From the NCBI GenBank assembly GCA_031268245.1, contig JAIRXN010000024.1:1-22279 (forward strand): a stretch of DNA of 22,279 nucleotides. Reading direction: 5' to 3'. The notes beneath the pieces are model-generated. The model did not search any database. It was not told where the DNA came from and worked only from the letters and a program-made list of their open reading frames with translations. This document shows, one piece after another, positions 15,589 to 21,586 of the stretch. The stretch's first letter is position 1. Each line of letters opens with the position of its first letter. Source of the stretch: Treponema sp. (GTDB lineage Bacteria; Spirochaetota; Spirochaetia; Treponematales; Breznakiellaceae). Both the position numbers and the translations under genes were made by a program.

Positions 15589-15610
15589 GGATCATGACTT
15601 GCTCTATACT
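15582..15610 (+). promoter_or_regulatory. Promoter of the HD-GYP gene
   Basis: TTGTCA (15582-15587) and TATACT (15605-15610) are separated by exactly 17 bases. The start would be near 15617, leaving a leader of about 75 bases with a hairpin at 15649-15667 before the preferred ATG at 15692. Confidence 0.65.
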
Positions 15611-15648
15611 TAAAAAAGATGGCGATGGCGGTGTTTTGCCCGAAAAAG

Positions 15649-15667
15649 CATGAAACTTTGTTTCATG
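15649..15667. promoter_or_regulatory. Inverted repeat in the HD-GYP leader
   Basis: CATGAAAC (15649-15656) and GTTTCATG (15660-15667) are perfect inverted 8-mers around TTT. The repeat lies about 32 bases downstream of the predicted start and contains the first in-frame ATG (15650). It may be an operator or an RNA hairpin that would hide that ATG. Confidence 0.45.
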
Positions 15668-15691
15668 TTCGATGTAATTTTTAAGGCTAGT

Positions 15692-16948
15692 ATGACTATT
15701 CGTATGGATCAGTTGATCAAGGCCCTGACAACGGCTCTGGATATCGTAGAAGGCGAACTTCTGGGAGCCAGTTCCATGCACGGGAAGCGTGTAGCGGTTC
15801 TTTCGGGAATTATGGGTCTCAGACTCGGTATGTGGGATGAGGAATTGCGGGCTTTGACAATCTGTGCCCTCCTTCATGACAATGCCCTTACCGAATATAT
15901 AGCCTCGGAACTGGACGGAGAGGAACACGATGCCGCAATGAAAAGTCACTGCGAAATCGGGCAGCGGAATGTAAATACCCTCAATTTTAAAACGAATTAT
16001 TCGGATTTTGTATTGTATCATCACGAGCGTCCCAACGGCGCAGGCTCCTTTCAAAAAAGGGAGGGCGAATTTTCCACCGGTGCGGCGATCATCTGTATTG
16101 CCGACACGCTTGATGTAATAAATCATCTGCAACGCGTAAGAGTAGAGAGGCTGCCCGAGATCCACCGGTACATTGAGTCGGGCGCAGGAACCCTTTTTAC
16201 CAGAGAAGCGGCGGAGGCTATGCTCGGTATACTGGATGAAAACTTGCTTGAAACGCTGAAGGATGAAAACATCGAAGCCGCTACGCTGAAATTTATTCCG
16301 GCATGGTATGCGGAAATGGAAAACGAGGTAATCATTAACCTTGCAACATTTTTTACCCACATCATTGACTATAAATCAAAGTTTACCCGCAAACATTCAA
16401 CCCAGATTGCAAACCGGGCCTGGCTCATGGCCTGCCGCTACGGCTATCCCCTGAGTACCTGTACCGAAATATATCTTGCGGCGGCCCTTCATGACCTCGG
16501 TAAACTTGCAATATCTTCTTCGATACTGGAAAAACCCGGCAAACTTGACGATGAAGAATTTGAAATCATAAAGAGCCATGTATACAAAACCTGGGAAATG
16601 CTCAAGGACATTGAAGGTTTTGAAGAGATCCATCTTTGGGCTTCAAATCACCACGAAAAACTTAACGGCGCCGGTTATCCCTTCGGCAAGAAGGCCGAAG
16701 AGCTGGACTTTGTATCGCGGCTTCTGGCCTGCATTGACATTTATCAGGCGGTAAGCGAAGAGCGGCCCTATCACGCAGGACGCGGTCACAGGGAAACCAT
16801 CGGGATACTTCAGGATATGGCCCGCAAAGGTTTTATAGACCGGAACATTACCGAAGATCTCAACAAAATGCTGCTTGATTTTGACGGACGGGATGTGCCT
16901 CCCCCTGATCTGGAAGCCTTCCGTAAGGCACGAAAGACGCTGGTGTAG
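15692..16948 (+). CDS. Tandem HD-GYP protein, probable c-di-GMP phosphodiesterase
   Basis: Likely degrades c-di-GMP; cytoplasmic, with no membrane segment. The 418-residue protein from ATG 15692 has AAGG five bases upstream; the earlier ATG at 15650 lies in a palindrome. It contains two HD-GYP-like halves. The N-terminal half keeps H30, HD (62-63) and HH (110-111) but reads LHDNAL instead of LHDxGK and NGAGSF instead of NGxGYP, so it is degenerate. The C-terminal half is canonical: H235, ALHDLGKL (H267, D268, K271) and HHEKLNGAGYP (320-330). One catalytic and one sensory or structural domain is the natural reading. The divergent promoter and the GGDEF cyclase elsewhere in the window make c-di-GMP control plausible. 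Confidence 0.85.
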   Translation: MTIRMDQLIKALTTALDIVEGELLGASSMHGKRVAVLSGIMGLRLGMWDEELRALTICALLHDNALTEYIASELDGEEHDAAMKSHCEIGQRNVNTLNFKTNYSDFVLYHHERPNGAGSFQKREGEFSTGAAIICIADTLDVINHLQRVRVERLPEIHRYIESGAGTLFTREAAEAMLGILDENLLETLKDENIEAATLKFIPAWYAEMENEVIINLATFFTHIIDYKSKFTRKHSTQIANRAWLMACRYGYPLSTCTEIYLAAALHDLGKLAISSSILEKPGKLDDEEFEIIKSHVYKTWEMLKDIEGFEEIHLWASNHHEKLNGAGYPFGKKAEELDFVSRLLACIDIYQAVSEERPYHAGRGHRETIGILQDMARKGFIDRNITEDLNKMLLDFDGRDVPPPDLEAFRKARKTLV

Positions 16949-16951
16949 CTT

Positions 16952-17635
16952 TTAGCCGCCATTGCAGCTCATCATATCAAAAATGATGTTTTCAATATCA
17001 TGCCTGAAAGTTTCCCAGGCAGGCGTTTCTTTCCAGATGATCGTATCGAATTCATGCCGGGGTATTCCGCCAAGTATCTCACTTACAACCGATAATTCAA
17101 TGCCGGCTTCTTTCATTCTGGCTTCATGGATAATCTGAACCCAATCAACGGATTCATGGAGGGCTATTTCCCGAATATCCGCCACATCTTTGGCGGCAAA
17201 ACGGAAAAGGGCGGTAAGTTTATTTGAAAGAATATTGCGGATGGAATCGGTACGATGAAATAGATCCGTTTTGATTATGTCTCCAAAATGGGGAACCGTA
17301 TCGTTTACAAAGTCAAGTTTCAGGGCAATGTCATCTTTTTTCCATCTGACATTGATACTGACAAAATCTTTCCTGCTGATAAAATCTCTATCCGTATCAA
17401 GCAGAAATCCGTCATCCCGGAGTTTAGAAAAAATGGTATCCACCTGTTCATGATAATCCGGATCGTTATTCACAAAAAAATCCAGATCATCAGAGTAACG
17501 GTGATGGTAATAGGCCCTGCTAAGTGCGGTACCACCGGTGAGAAAAAACCGTGTTTCGCAGTTGCTCACTGTCCGGAGAACCCCATTCTGCAAAGGATAC
17601 AGGTTCTCTTCGTAATATTGCGAGGGCAAAATCAT
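16952..17635 (-). CDS. AbiEii/AbiGii-type nucleotidyltransferase (toxin family)
   Basis: A 227-residue protein of the AbiEii nucleotidyltransferase family, toxins of abortive-infection or toxin-antitoxin systems that transfer nucleotides to cellular targets. The active site is complete: GGT at 34-36 (FLTGGTALSR), then YYHHRYSDDLDFF with D50 and D52, a third acid D108 in KLDFVND, and the C-terminal motif NKLTALFRFAAKDVADI with K139, K149 and D150. The ATG at 17635 has GGAGGAAGT directly before it, an excellent ribosome site. The gene begins inside the upstream 125-aa frame, overlapping by 116 bases. No winged-helix AbiEi antitoxin is present. It converges with the HD-GYP gene with only three bases between stops. 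Whether it is toxic here is unknown. Confidence 0.85.
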   Translation of the reverse strand: MILPSQYYEENLYPLQNGVLRTVSNCETRFFLTGGTALSRAYYHHRYSDDLDFFVNNDPDYHEQVDTIFSKLRDDGFLLDTDRDFISRKDFVSINVRWKKDDIALKLDFVNDTVPHFGDIIKTDLFHRTDSIRNILSNKLTALFRFAAKDVADIREIALHESVDWVQIIHEARMKEAGIELSVVSEILGGIPRHEFDTIIWKETPAWETFRHDIENIIFDMMSCNGG

Positions 17636-17897
17636 ACTTCCTCCGTAGATCTTTAGGCCACAGACGGCGGATATTCTCCGGAGTGTAAAGCGTTTTGACT
17701 TCCTCTACCCCCCAGAGGCCGATAATATCATGCCAGGGAAGCCGTTCAAGAGAACGGACAAACAAAAAATTCCGGTCAAAAGATCCGGCGCCGGGTTTTT
17801 CCCCCTCCAGCACCGCCAGCATCTCTTCCGCGGTAACTGTAAAATCCCAGTTAAGGCTCTGCATCAATTCCAGCTTTTCTTTCCGGCTCAATTTCAT
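17520..17897 (-). CDS. Small protein paired with AbiEii gene, possible antitoxin
   Basis: Unrecognised 125-residue frame, mixed-charge and soluble, rich in Trp, Leu and Arg (SLNWDFTVTAEEMLAVLEG, LFVRSLERLPWHDIIGLWGVEEVK, RRLWPKDLRRKYDFALAILRREPVSF). It has no signal or membrane segment and no helix-turn-helix I can name. Its last 38 codons overlap the AbiEii start in another frame. Its codons for RRK form the toxin's GGAGGAAG ribosome site, which could couple translation. An extended -10 (TGTTATAAT) ends at the ATG at 17897, so the real start may be ATG 17864 (114 residues). Position suggests an antitoxin or toxin chaperone; this is inference only. Confidence 0.6.
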   Translation of the reverse strand: MKLSRKEKLELMQSLNWDFTVTAEEMLAVLEGEKPGAGSFDRNFLFVRSLERLPWHDIIGLWGVEEVKTLYTPENIRRLWPKDLRRKYDFALAILRREPVSFAEWGSPDSEQLRNTVFSHRWYRT

Positions 17898-17902
17898 TAT
17901 AA
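17894..17902 (-). promoter_or_regulatory. Extended -10 box at the paired-gene start
   Basis: On the minus strand TGTTATAAT reads from 17902 to 17894, a perfect -10 box with the TGn extension. There is no good -35 at 17 bases. The box runs into the ATG at 17897, so transcripts from it would begin within the frame and favour the downstream ATG at 17864. Confidence 0.4.
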
Positions 17903-17917
17903 CATAAAGATATACCT

Positions 17918-17942
17918 AAAGCCCCCGGTTTCCTAGGGCTTT
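17918..17942. terminator. Terminator-like hairpin beside the permease relic
   Basis: AAAGCCC (17918-17924) and GGGCTTT (17936-17942) form a 7-bp perfect stem with an 11-base loop, ending in short T-runs on both strands. On the minus strand it lies 16 bases after the stop codon of the relic permease, where its terminator would be expected. Confidence 0.45.
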
Positions 17943-17957
17943 GTTCCGATTAAGCTC

Positions 17958-18035
17958 CTAGCCCTTGACCGCTCCTGCGGTAATGCCGTTTACGATTTTC
18001 TTGTTGAAGAGCTAATACATGACAAAAACTATGAT
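17958..18035 (-). pseudogene. 3' relic of a CUT1 MalG-type permease
   Basis: Read on the minus strand, 18035 to 17958 encodes IIVFVMY, then a TAG stop, then LFNKKIVNGITAGAVKG and a TAG stop. The last part is the standard C-terminus of MalG-type sugar permeases (compare AGLTEGGVKG and AMSGIKG of the two intact ones here). The internal TAG at 18012-18014 falls where such proteins have a hydrophobic residue, and further upstream the frame closes with TAA at 18036-18038. Nothing else of the gene remains, so this is the end of a deleted third importer. Frame, motif and the adjacent terminator hairpin agree. Confidence 0.75.
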
Positions 18036-18045
18036 TTATGACCAT

Positions 18046-18117
18046 ATTTTGAACAAATTTACTAAATTTTGAACATTTTTATCTATTTTATCTGGAATTT
18101 CTGATTTATCATAAATC
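18046..18117. repeat. AT-rich zone with direct repeats and a palindrome
   Basis: ATTTTGAACA occurs twice, 20 bases apart (18046-18055, 18066-18075), in a strongly AT-rich stretch that follows the permease relic. A perfect palindrome GATTTAT-C-ATAAATC lies at 18103-18117, ending 18 bases before the orphan ORF. The 20-base phasing puts both repeats on nearly the same DNA face, as for a regulator, though no convincing promoter pair is present. It may be a control region for the downstream transporter or leftover DNA from the deletion. Confidence 0.35.
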
Positions 18118-18135
18118 TACAAGGATAAGGAAGGC

Positions 18136-18321
18136 ATGACCAGAAAAGAAACTGTTTTTGAAGTCCTCTGGCACTGCCCTATTAAACCCATTCCCTATTA
18201 TATAGGTTTTATCGCTCAATCTCCGGATAAGCTGATTGAGACCACCATGATTGTACCAATCCATGTGCTGCCCCCTGATGTGCCGGTTGAAAATATTCTT
18301 ACCATGGCAGAGGTATTTTAA
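18136..18321 (+). CDS. Orphan 61-residue ORF, unrecognised
   Basis: A short frame with ATG at 18136, AAGGA four bases upstream and TAA at 18319. The product (MTRKETVFEVLWHCPIKP at the start, MIVPIHVLPPDVPVENIL near the end) is not recognised. It is soluble, without signal or membrane helix. The C-terminal half vaguely resembles the tails of periplasmic sugar-binding or LacI-type sensor domains, so it could be a second relic at this scar with a fortuitous start rather than a working small gene. It lies 73 bases upstream of the binding-protein ATG on the same strand. The other strand of this stretch shows no recognisable product. Confidence 0.35.
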   Translation: MTRKETVFEVLWHCPIKPIPYYIGFIAQSPDKLIETTMIVPIHVLPPDVPVENILTMAEVF

Positions 18322-18394
18322 ATCAGGATATTTTTGAGAGTTTATTGTCTGTCGTTGACGGGCCAAAAATACAGATATTGATACGGAGGAAGAA

Positions 18395-19741
18395 ATGAAG
18401 AAACTTATTTCAGTGGCTTTGATATTCAGCCTTGTGCTGGTATCGGGCAGTCTCTTTGCAGGAGGCAAGCAGGATACGTCAGGCGGAACTTCCGGCGGCG
18501 GCGAAGTTGCCATCGACATGAATGAAGATGGTACGATCAACAATCCCGAAGATGTGAAGACGGATCCAAATAAACTGGTTTTCTGGTCTCTCTTCTCCGG
18601 CGGTGATGGAACATATATGGACAAGATCATTGCCGATTATAATAAAACGAGTCCTGTCAAACAGATCCAATCGGTTATGCTGGTCTGGGGTGATTATTAC
18701 ACCAAGCTGGGAACTGCTGTGGCGGCAAGGCGGGGGCCGGATCTGGGCGTTGCCCATGAATCCCGGCTGCCGGAATTGGTCGATCAGGGTCTTGTGATTC
18801 CCATTGACAAGTATGTTCAAAAAACCGGACTTAATTGGAATGAATATGCCCAGGCAACCCAGGACAGTGTTACCTTTAATGGACAGAAGTATGCTGTTCC
18901 GCTGGATACTTTTACTGCGGTTGTATTCATCAATGTGGATAAGCTGAATGCCGCAGGGATTCCCCTGACAAATAATCAGCTTTCGGTAAAGAGCCCGGAA
19001 GAATTCAAGGCTATCCTGGATAAAATCAAGTCCGTCATAAAGCCCGATGAAAGCACCATTGCCTTTTCCCAGACCGGGGATGATCCTTGGCGGTACTGGT
19101 GGGCTGTGTACCACCAGATGGGCGGTACTCCCTTTATAGATGCCGCAGGTAAGCAGGTTACTATGGATAAAGCAATTGCCGTCAAAGCCGCGGCCTATGT
19201 AAGGAGTTTCTGGACTGATGGTTATGTTCTTCCCGGCATTGATGATCCCTATAAATTTTTCCAGGCGGGGAGCGCGGCAATGCTCTTTGGATTCAGTTGG
19301 AATACCGGCGTTATGGCTTCTACCGCAGGATTGAAAATGGGAGCCCAGCCCTTCCCGATTCTCTTTAATAAGGAAGTCTACTGGGGCGGTTCCCACAACC
19401 TGGCGATTCCCGTAAAGCGTAACCGCTCCGAAGCGGATACCCAGGCGGCGGTAGACTTTTTGGTTTATGCCTCTACCAGGGGTTCATCTACATGGGCTGA
19501 ATCGGGACAGATTCCCGCCAATCAACAAACCCGAACCAGTCCAGCCTTTTTGAATCTTCCTTTCCGCAAGGACTATGCCAAGGCTGCCAGCGCTGTAGCT
19601 TTCCTGCCCAAAGACCGGCATTCCGCCTATTTTGACAGAACCGCATCAAGCGCTCTGGATCTTATCTGGACAGGTCAGGTAACGCCGGAACAGGGAATAG
19701 AGAATCTCTACACCGATATTAGCGATCTAATAAGGCGCTAA
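18395..19741 (+). CDS. Sugar-binding protein of the second CUT1 ABC transporter
   Basis: Periplasmic or surface solute-binding protein, 448 residues, first gene of a binding-protein and two-permease cluster. The signal peptide (residues 1-22, ending SGSLFA) is cleaved before GGKQDTSGGTSGGG, a flexible Gly/Ser linker. The mature protein has LVFWSLFSGGDGTYMDKIIADYNK at the first lobe and YWGGSHNLAIP near the hinge, as in family-1 sugar-binding proteins. GGAGG lies five bases before the ATG. The promoter is not obvious; TTGACG at 18355-18360 has only a poor -10. The ligand is unknown, and no catabolic gene accompanies the cluster. The signal-peptide end is nearly the same as in the other binding protein. 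Confidence 0.9.
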   Translation: MKKLISVALIFSLVLVSGSLFAGGKQDTSGGTSGGGEVAIDMNEDGTINNPEDVKTDPNKLVFWSLFSGGDGTYMDKIIADYNKTSPVKQIQSVMLVWGDYYTKLGTAVAARRGPDLGVAHESRLPELVDQGLVIPIDKYVQKTGLNWNEYAQATQDSVTFNGQKYAVPLDTFTAVVFINVDKLNAAGIPLTNNQLSVKSPEEFKAILDKIKSVIKPDESTIAFSQTGDDPWRYWWAVYHQMGGTPFIDAAGKQVTMDKAIAVKAAAYVRSFWTDGYVLPGIDDPYKFFQAGSAAMLFGFSWNTGVMASTAGLKMGAQPFPILFNKEVYWGGSHNLAIPVKRNRSEADTQAAVDFLVYASTRGSSTWAESGQIPANQQTRTSPAFLNLPFRKDYAKAASAVAFLPKDRHSAYFDRTASSALDLIWTGQVTPEQGIENLYTDISDLIRR

Positions 19742-19752
19742 TGAGTGCTATG

Positions 19753-19788
19753 GCCCCTTCTGCTTTTTGTTTGCCGGAGCGAGGGGGC
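19753..19788 (+). terminator. Intercistronic hairpin after the second binding-protein gene
   Basis: GCCCCT (19753-19758) pairs with AGGGGGC (19782-19788), allowing one bulge, and is followed by TGTATTTTATT. It sits in the 73-base gap between binding protein and permease. It could act as a partial terminator or an mRNA-stabilising stem that keeps binding protein in excess. Confidence 0.4.
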
Positions 19789-19814
19789 TGTATTTTATTA
19801 TTGGGGTTGTTATT

Positions 19815-20711
19815 ATGAAAAATTTCAGAAACAGACAACTTTTGGGAAAAACCATCACCGCTTTTACATTTTTACTGCCCCTTCTTGTACTTTATAGTCT
19901 TTTTATCATCTGGCCTGTTTTTCAGGGAATCTATGTAAGCCTTCATAAATGGGGCTTAATGGGGAAAATACGTTTTTTGGGGCTGGAAAATTACCGTCTT
20001 TTTTTAAGTGATAAATTCTTTTGGGCAGGGCTTTGGCATACTACCTGGTTTGTTATAATTTCCGTGCCAACCTTACTCCTTACTTCCCTGGTGGTTGCGC
20101 TGTTGGCAAACCGGGAAACGCCTTTCAAAAAAGTGTTCCGGGTTTCTTACTATCTTCCCAACATACTTTCTGTCACAGTTATTTCTTTTATATCCCGGTT
20201 TATGGCGTCCCCCTATATGGGTTTTATTAGTACGGTATTACATACCTTTGGAATTTTGGCTCCCGGACAGGAGATCATGTGGCTGACCAATCCCAATCTG
20301 GCATGGATAGTGATAACTTCCGCTACTGTATGGTGGACTATAGGTTTCTCCATGATGCTGAATATTTCAGCCTTGCAGGATATACCTTCTCAGATATATG
20401 AAGCGGCGGAAATTGACGGCGCCGGTAAGGCACGGCAGCTTTTCAGCATTACCCTCCCCTTATTAAAGCCTACAACCTACCTTATCCTGCTGTTGCAGAC
20501 CATTGCTTCGTTCAGGATATTTGGGCAGATATTCCTGATCACCAACGGCGGCCCGGGAAACATGACCAGGCCCTTAATTCAGTATATTTATGAAGCCGCT
20601 TTCCGGCAGTATGATATGGGATACGGCGCCGCTATGTCCTATGCATTGTTCCTGATACTTGTAGTCTTTTCCTATATTCAGATTAAATTCCAAAACCGGG
20701 GAGAAAAATAA
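19815..20711 (+). CDS. CUT1 sugar ABC transporter permease, MalF/UgpA type
   Basis: Inner-membrane permease, 298 residues from ATG 19815, with GGGG at 19803-19806 upstream. A longer frame from 19767 runs through the intercistronic hairpin and is rejected. Six transmembrane helices are expected; the first spans about 14-36 (ITAFTFLLPLLVLYSLFIIW). The EAA loop is at about 194-215 (IYEAAEIDGAGKARQLFSITLP), almost identical to that of the MalF-type permease on the minus strand. One base separates its stop from the next permease ATG. Confidence 0.92.
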   Translation: MKNFRNRQLLGKTITAFTFLLPLLVLYSLFIIWPVFQGIYVSLHKWGLMGKIRFLGLENYRLFLSDKFFWAGLWHTTWFVIISVPTLLLTSLVVALLANRETPFKKVFRVSYYLPNILSVTVISFISRFMASPYMGFISTVLHTFGILAPGQEIMWLTNPNLAWIVITSATVWWTIGFSMMLNISALQDIPSQIYEAAEIDGAGKARQLFSITLPLLKPTTYLILLLQTIASFRIFGQIFLITNGGPGNMTRPLIQYIYEAAFRQYDMGYGAAMSYALFLILVVFSYIQIKFQNRGEK

Positions 20712-20712
20712 T

Positions 20713-21552
20713 ATGGCGCAACTCAGAAGAAAATCCCTTGATTTCGGTGGATTACTGTTAACGATTATTTCGTTTATTGTTGCGTTTATCTTTGTCATTC
20801 CTATTGCATGGGCATTGTTTGTATCTTTCAAGACCGAAGGTTCTCCCATTAAAACAGCCTTTGACTGGTTTAAACCCCCCTATACCATTGCAAGTTATCC
20901 AACCATTATTTTCAATACCAAAGTACCGATGTGGTTCGGAAACAGCCTTGGTATTGCCATTATTTCCACAGCCTTGAGTGTACTGATTTCTTCCCTGGCC
21001 GCATATCCTCTGGCAAAGATGCAATTCTTTGGAAAAAACAAAATCTTTTTTTATTTTCTCCTCGGCCTGATGGTGCCCGGAGAGGCAACCATTGTTCCCC
21101 TGTTCATTACCGCCAATTCCCTCTACATGATCGATAACTATGCGGGAATGATTCTGCCGTCTATTGCCGGATCTATGAATGCAATCATCATGACAAGTTT
21201 TTTCAGGGGTATTCCCAATGAACTTATCGAAGTAGCCCAGATTGATGGCGCCAAAACTTTTACCATTTTTTCGCGTATCATCCTTCCGCTTTCAAAAACA
21301 GTCCTGGTAACGGTATCGATTTTTGCCTTTATCGGGAGCTGGAACAATTATCTCTGGCCCCTGCTTTGTGCCATGGGTGAACGGATGTTCACTTTGCCGG
21401 TAGGTATCCCTACCCTGATGGGTATGTATACGGTAGACTATGTAATCCCGTGTACCATGAATATGGCGGCTTCAATTCCGGCTATCATTGTATTTCTAAT
21501 CTTTGAACGGCAGATCACCCAGGGTATCGCCATGTCGGGAATAAAGGGCTGA
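20713..21552 (+). CDS. CUT1 sugar ABC transporter permease, MalG type
   Basis: Partner inner-membrane permease, 279 residues. GGGGAG lies nine bases before the ATG. The first helix is at about 13-37 (LLLTIISFIVAFIFVIPIAWAL), the EAA loop at about 170-193 (ELIEVAQIDGAKTFTIFSRIILP), and the C-terminus AMSGIKG is typical. With the preceding permease and binding protein it completes an importer except for the ATPase, which must come from elsewhere. It converges with the AraC-type regulator gene, 32 bases between the stops. Confidence 0.92.
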   Translation: MAQLRRKSLDFGGLLLTIISFIVAFIFVIPIAWALFVSFKTEGSPIKTAFDWFKPPYTIASYPTIIFNTKVPMWFGNSLGIAIISTALSVLISSLAAYPLAKMQFFGKNKIFFYFLLGLMVPGEATIVPLFITANSLYMIDNYAGMILPSIAGSMNAIIMTSFFRGIPNELIEVAQIDGAKTFTIFSRIILPLSKTVLVTVSIFAFIGSWNNYLWPLLCAMGERMFTLPVGIPTLMGMYTVDYVIPCTMNMAASIPAIIVFLIFERQITQGIAMSGIKG

Positions 21553-21569
21553 CATGACTTCGCGTGAAC

Positions 21570-21586
21570 GAGTACAGGTAGTACTC
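21570..21586. repeat. Short stem-loop between convergent genes
   Basis: GAGTAC (21570-21575) and GTACTC (21581-21586) make a 6-bp perfect stem around AGGTA. It touches the stop codon of the AraC-type gene. No T-run follows on either strand, so a terminator role is doubtful. Confidence 0.25.

Noticed and set aside
14603..16360. 585-codon minus-strand frame
   Set aside because: Only its 3' part (to 15553) has lipoprotein and DUF4349 features. The rest is antisense to the clearly coding HD-GYP gene and crosses both promoters.
18109..18630. 173-codon minus-strand frame across the scar
   Set aside because: Mostly antisense to the binding-protein signal peptide and linker; low-complexity Ser/Pro content.
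18479..19396. 305-codon minus-strand frame
   Set aside because: Antisense to the second sugar-binding protein, with no domain pattern.
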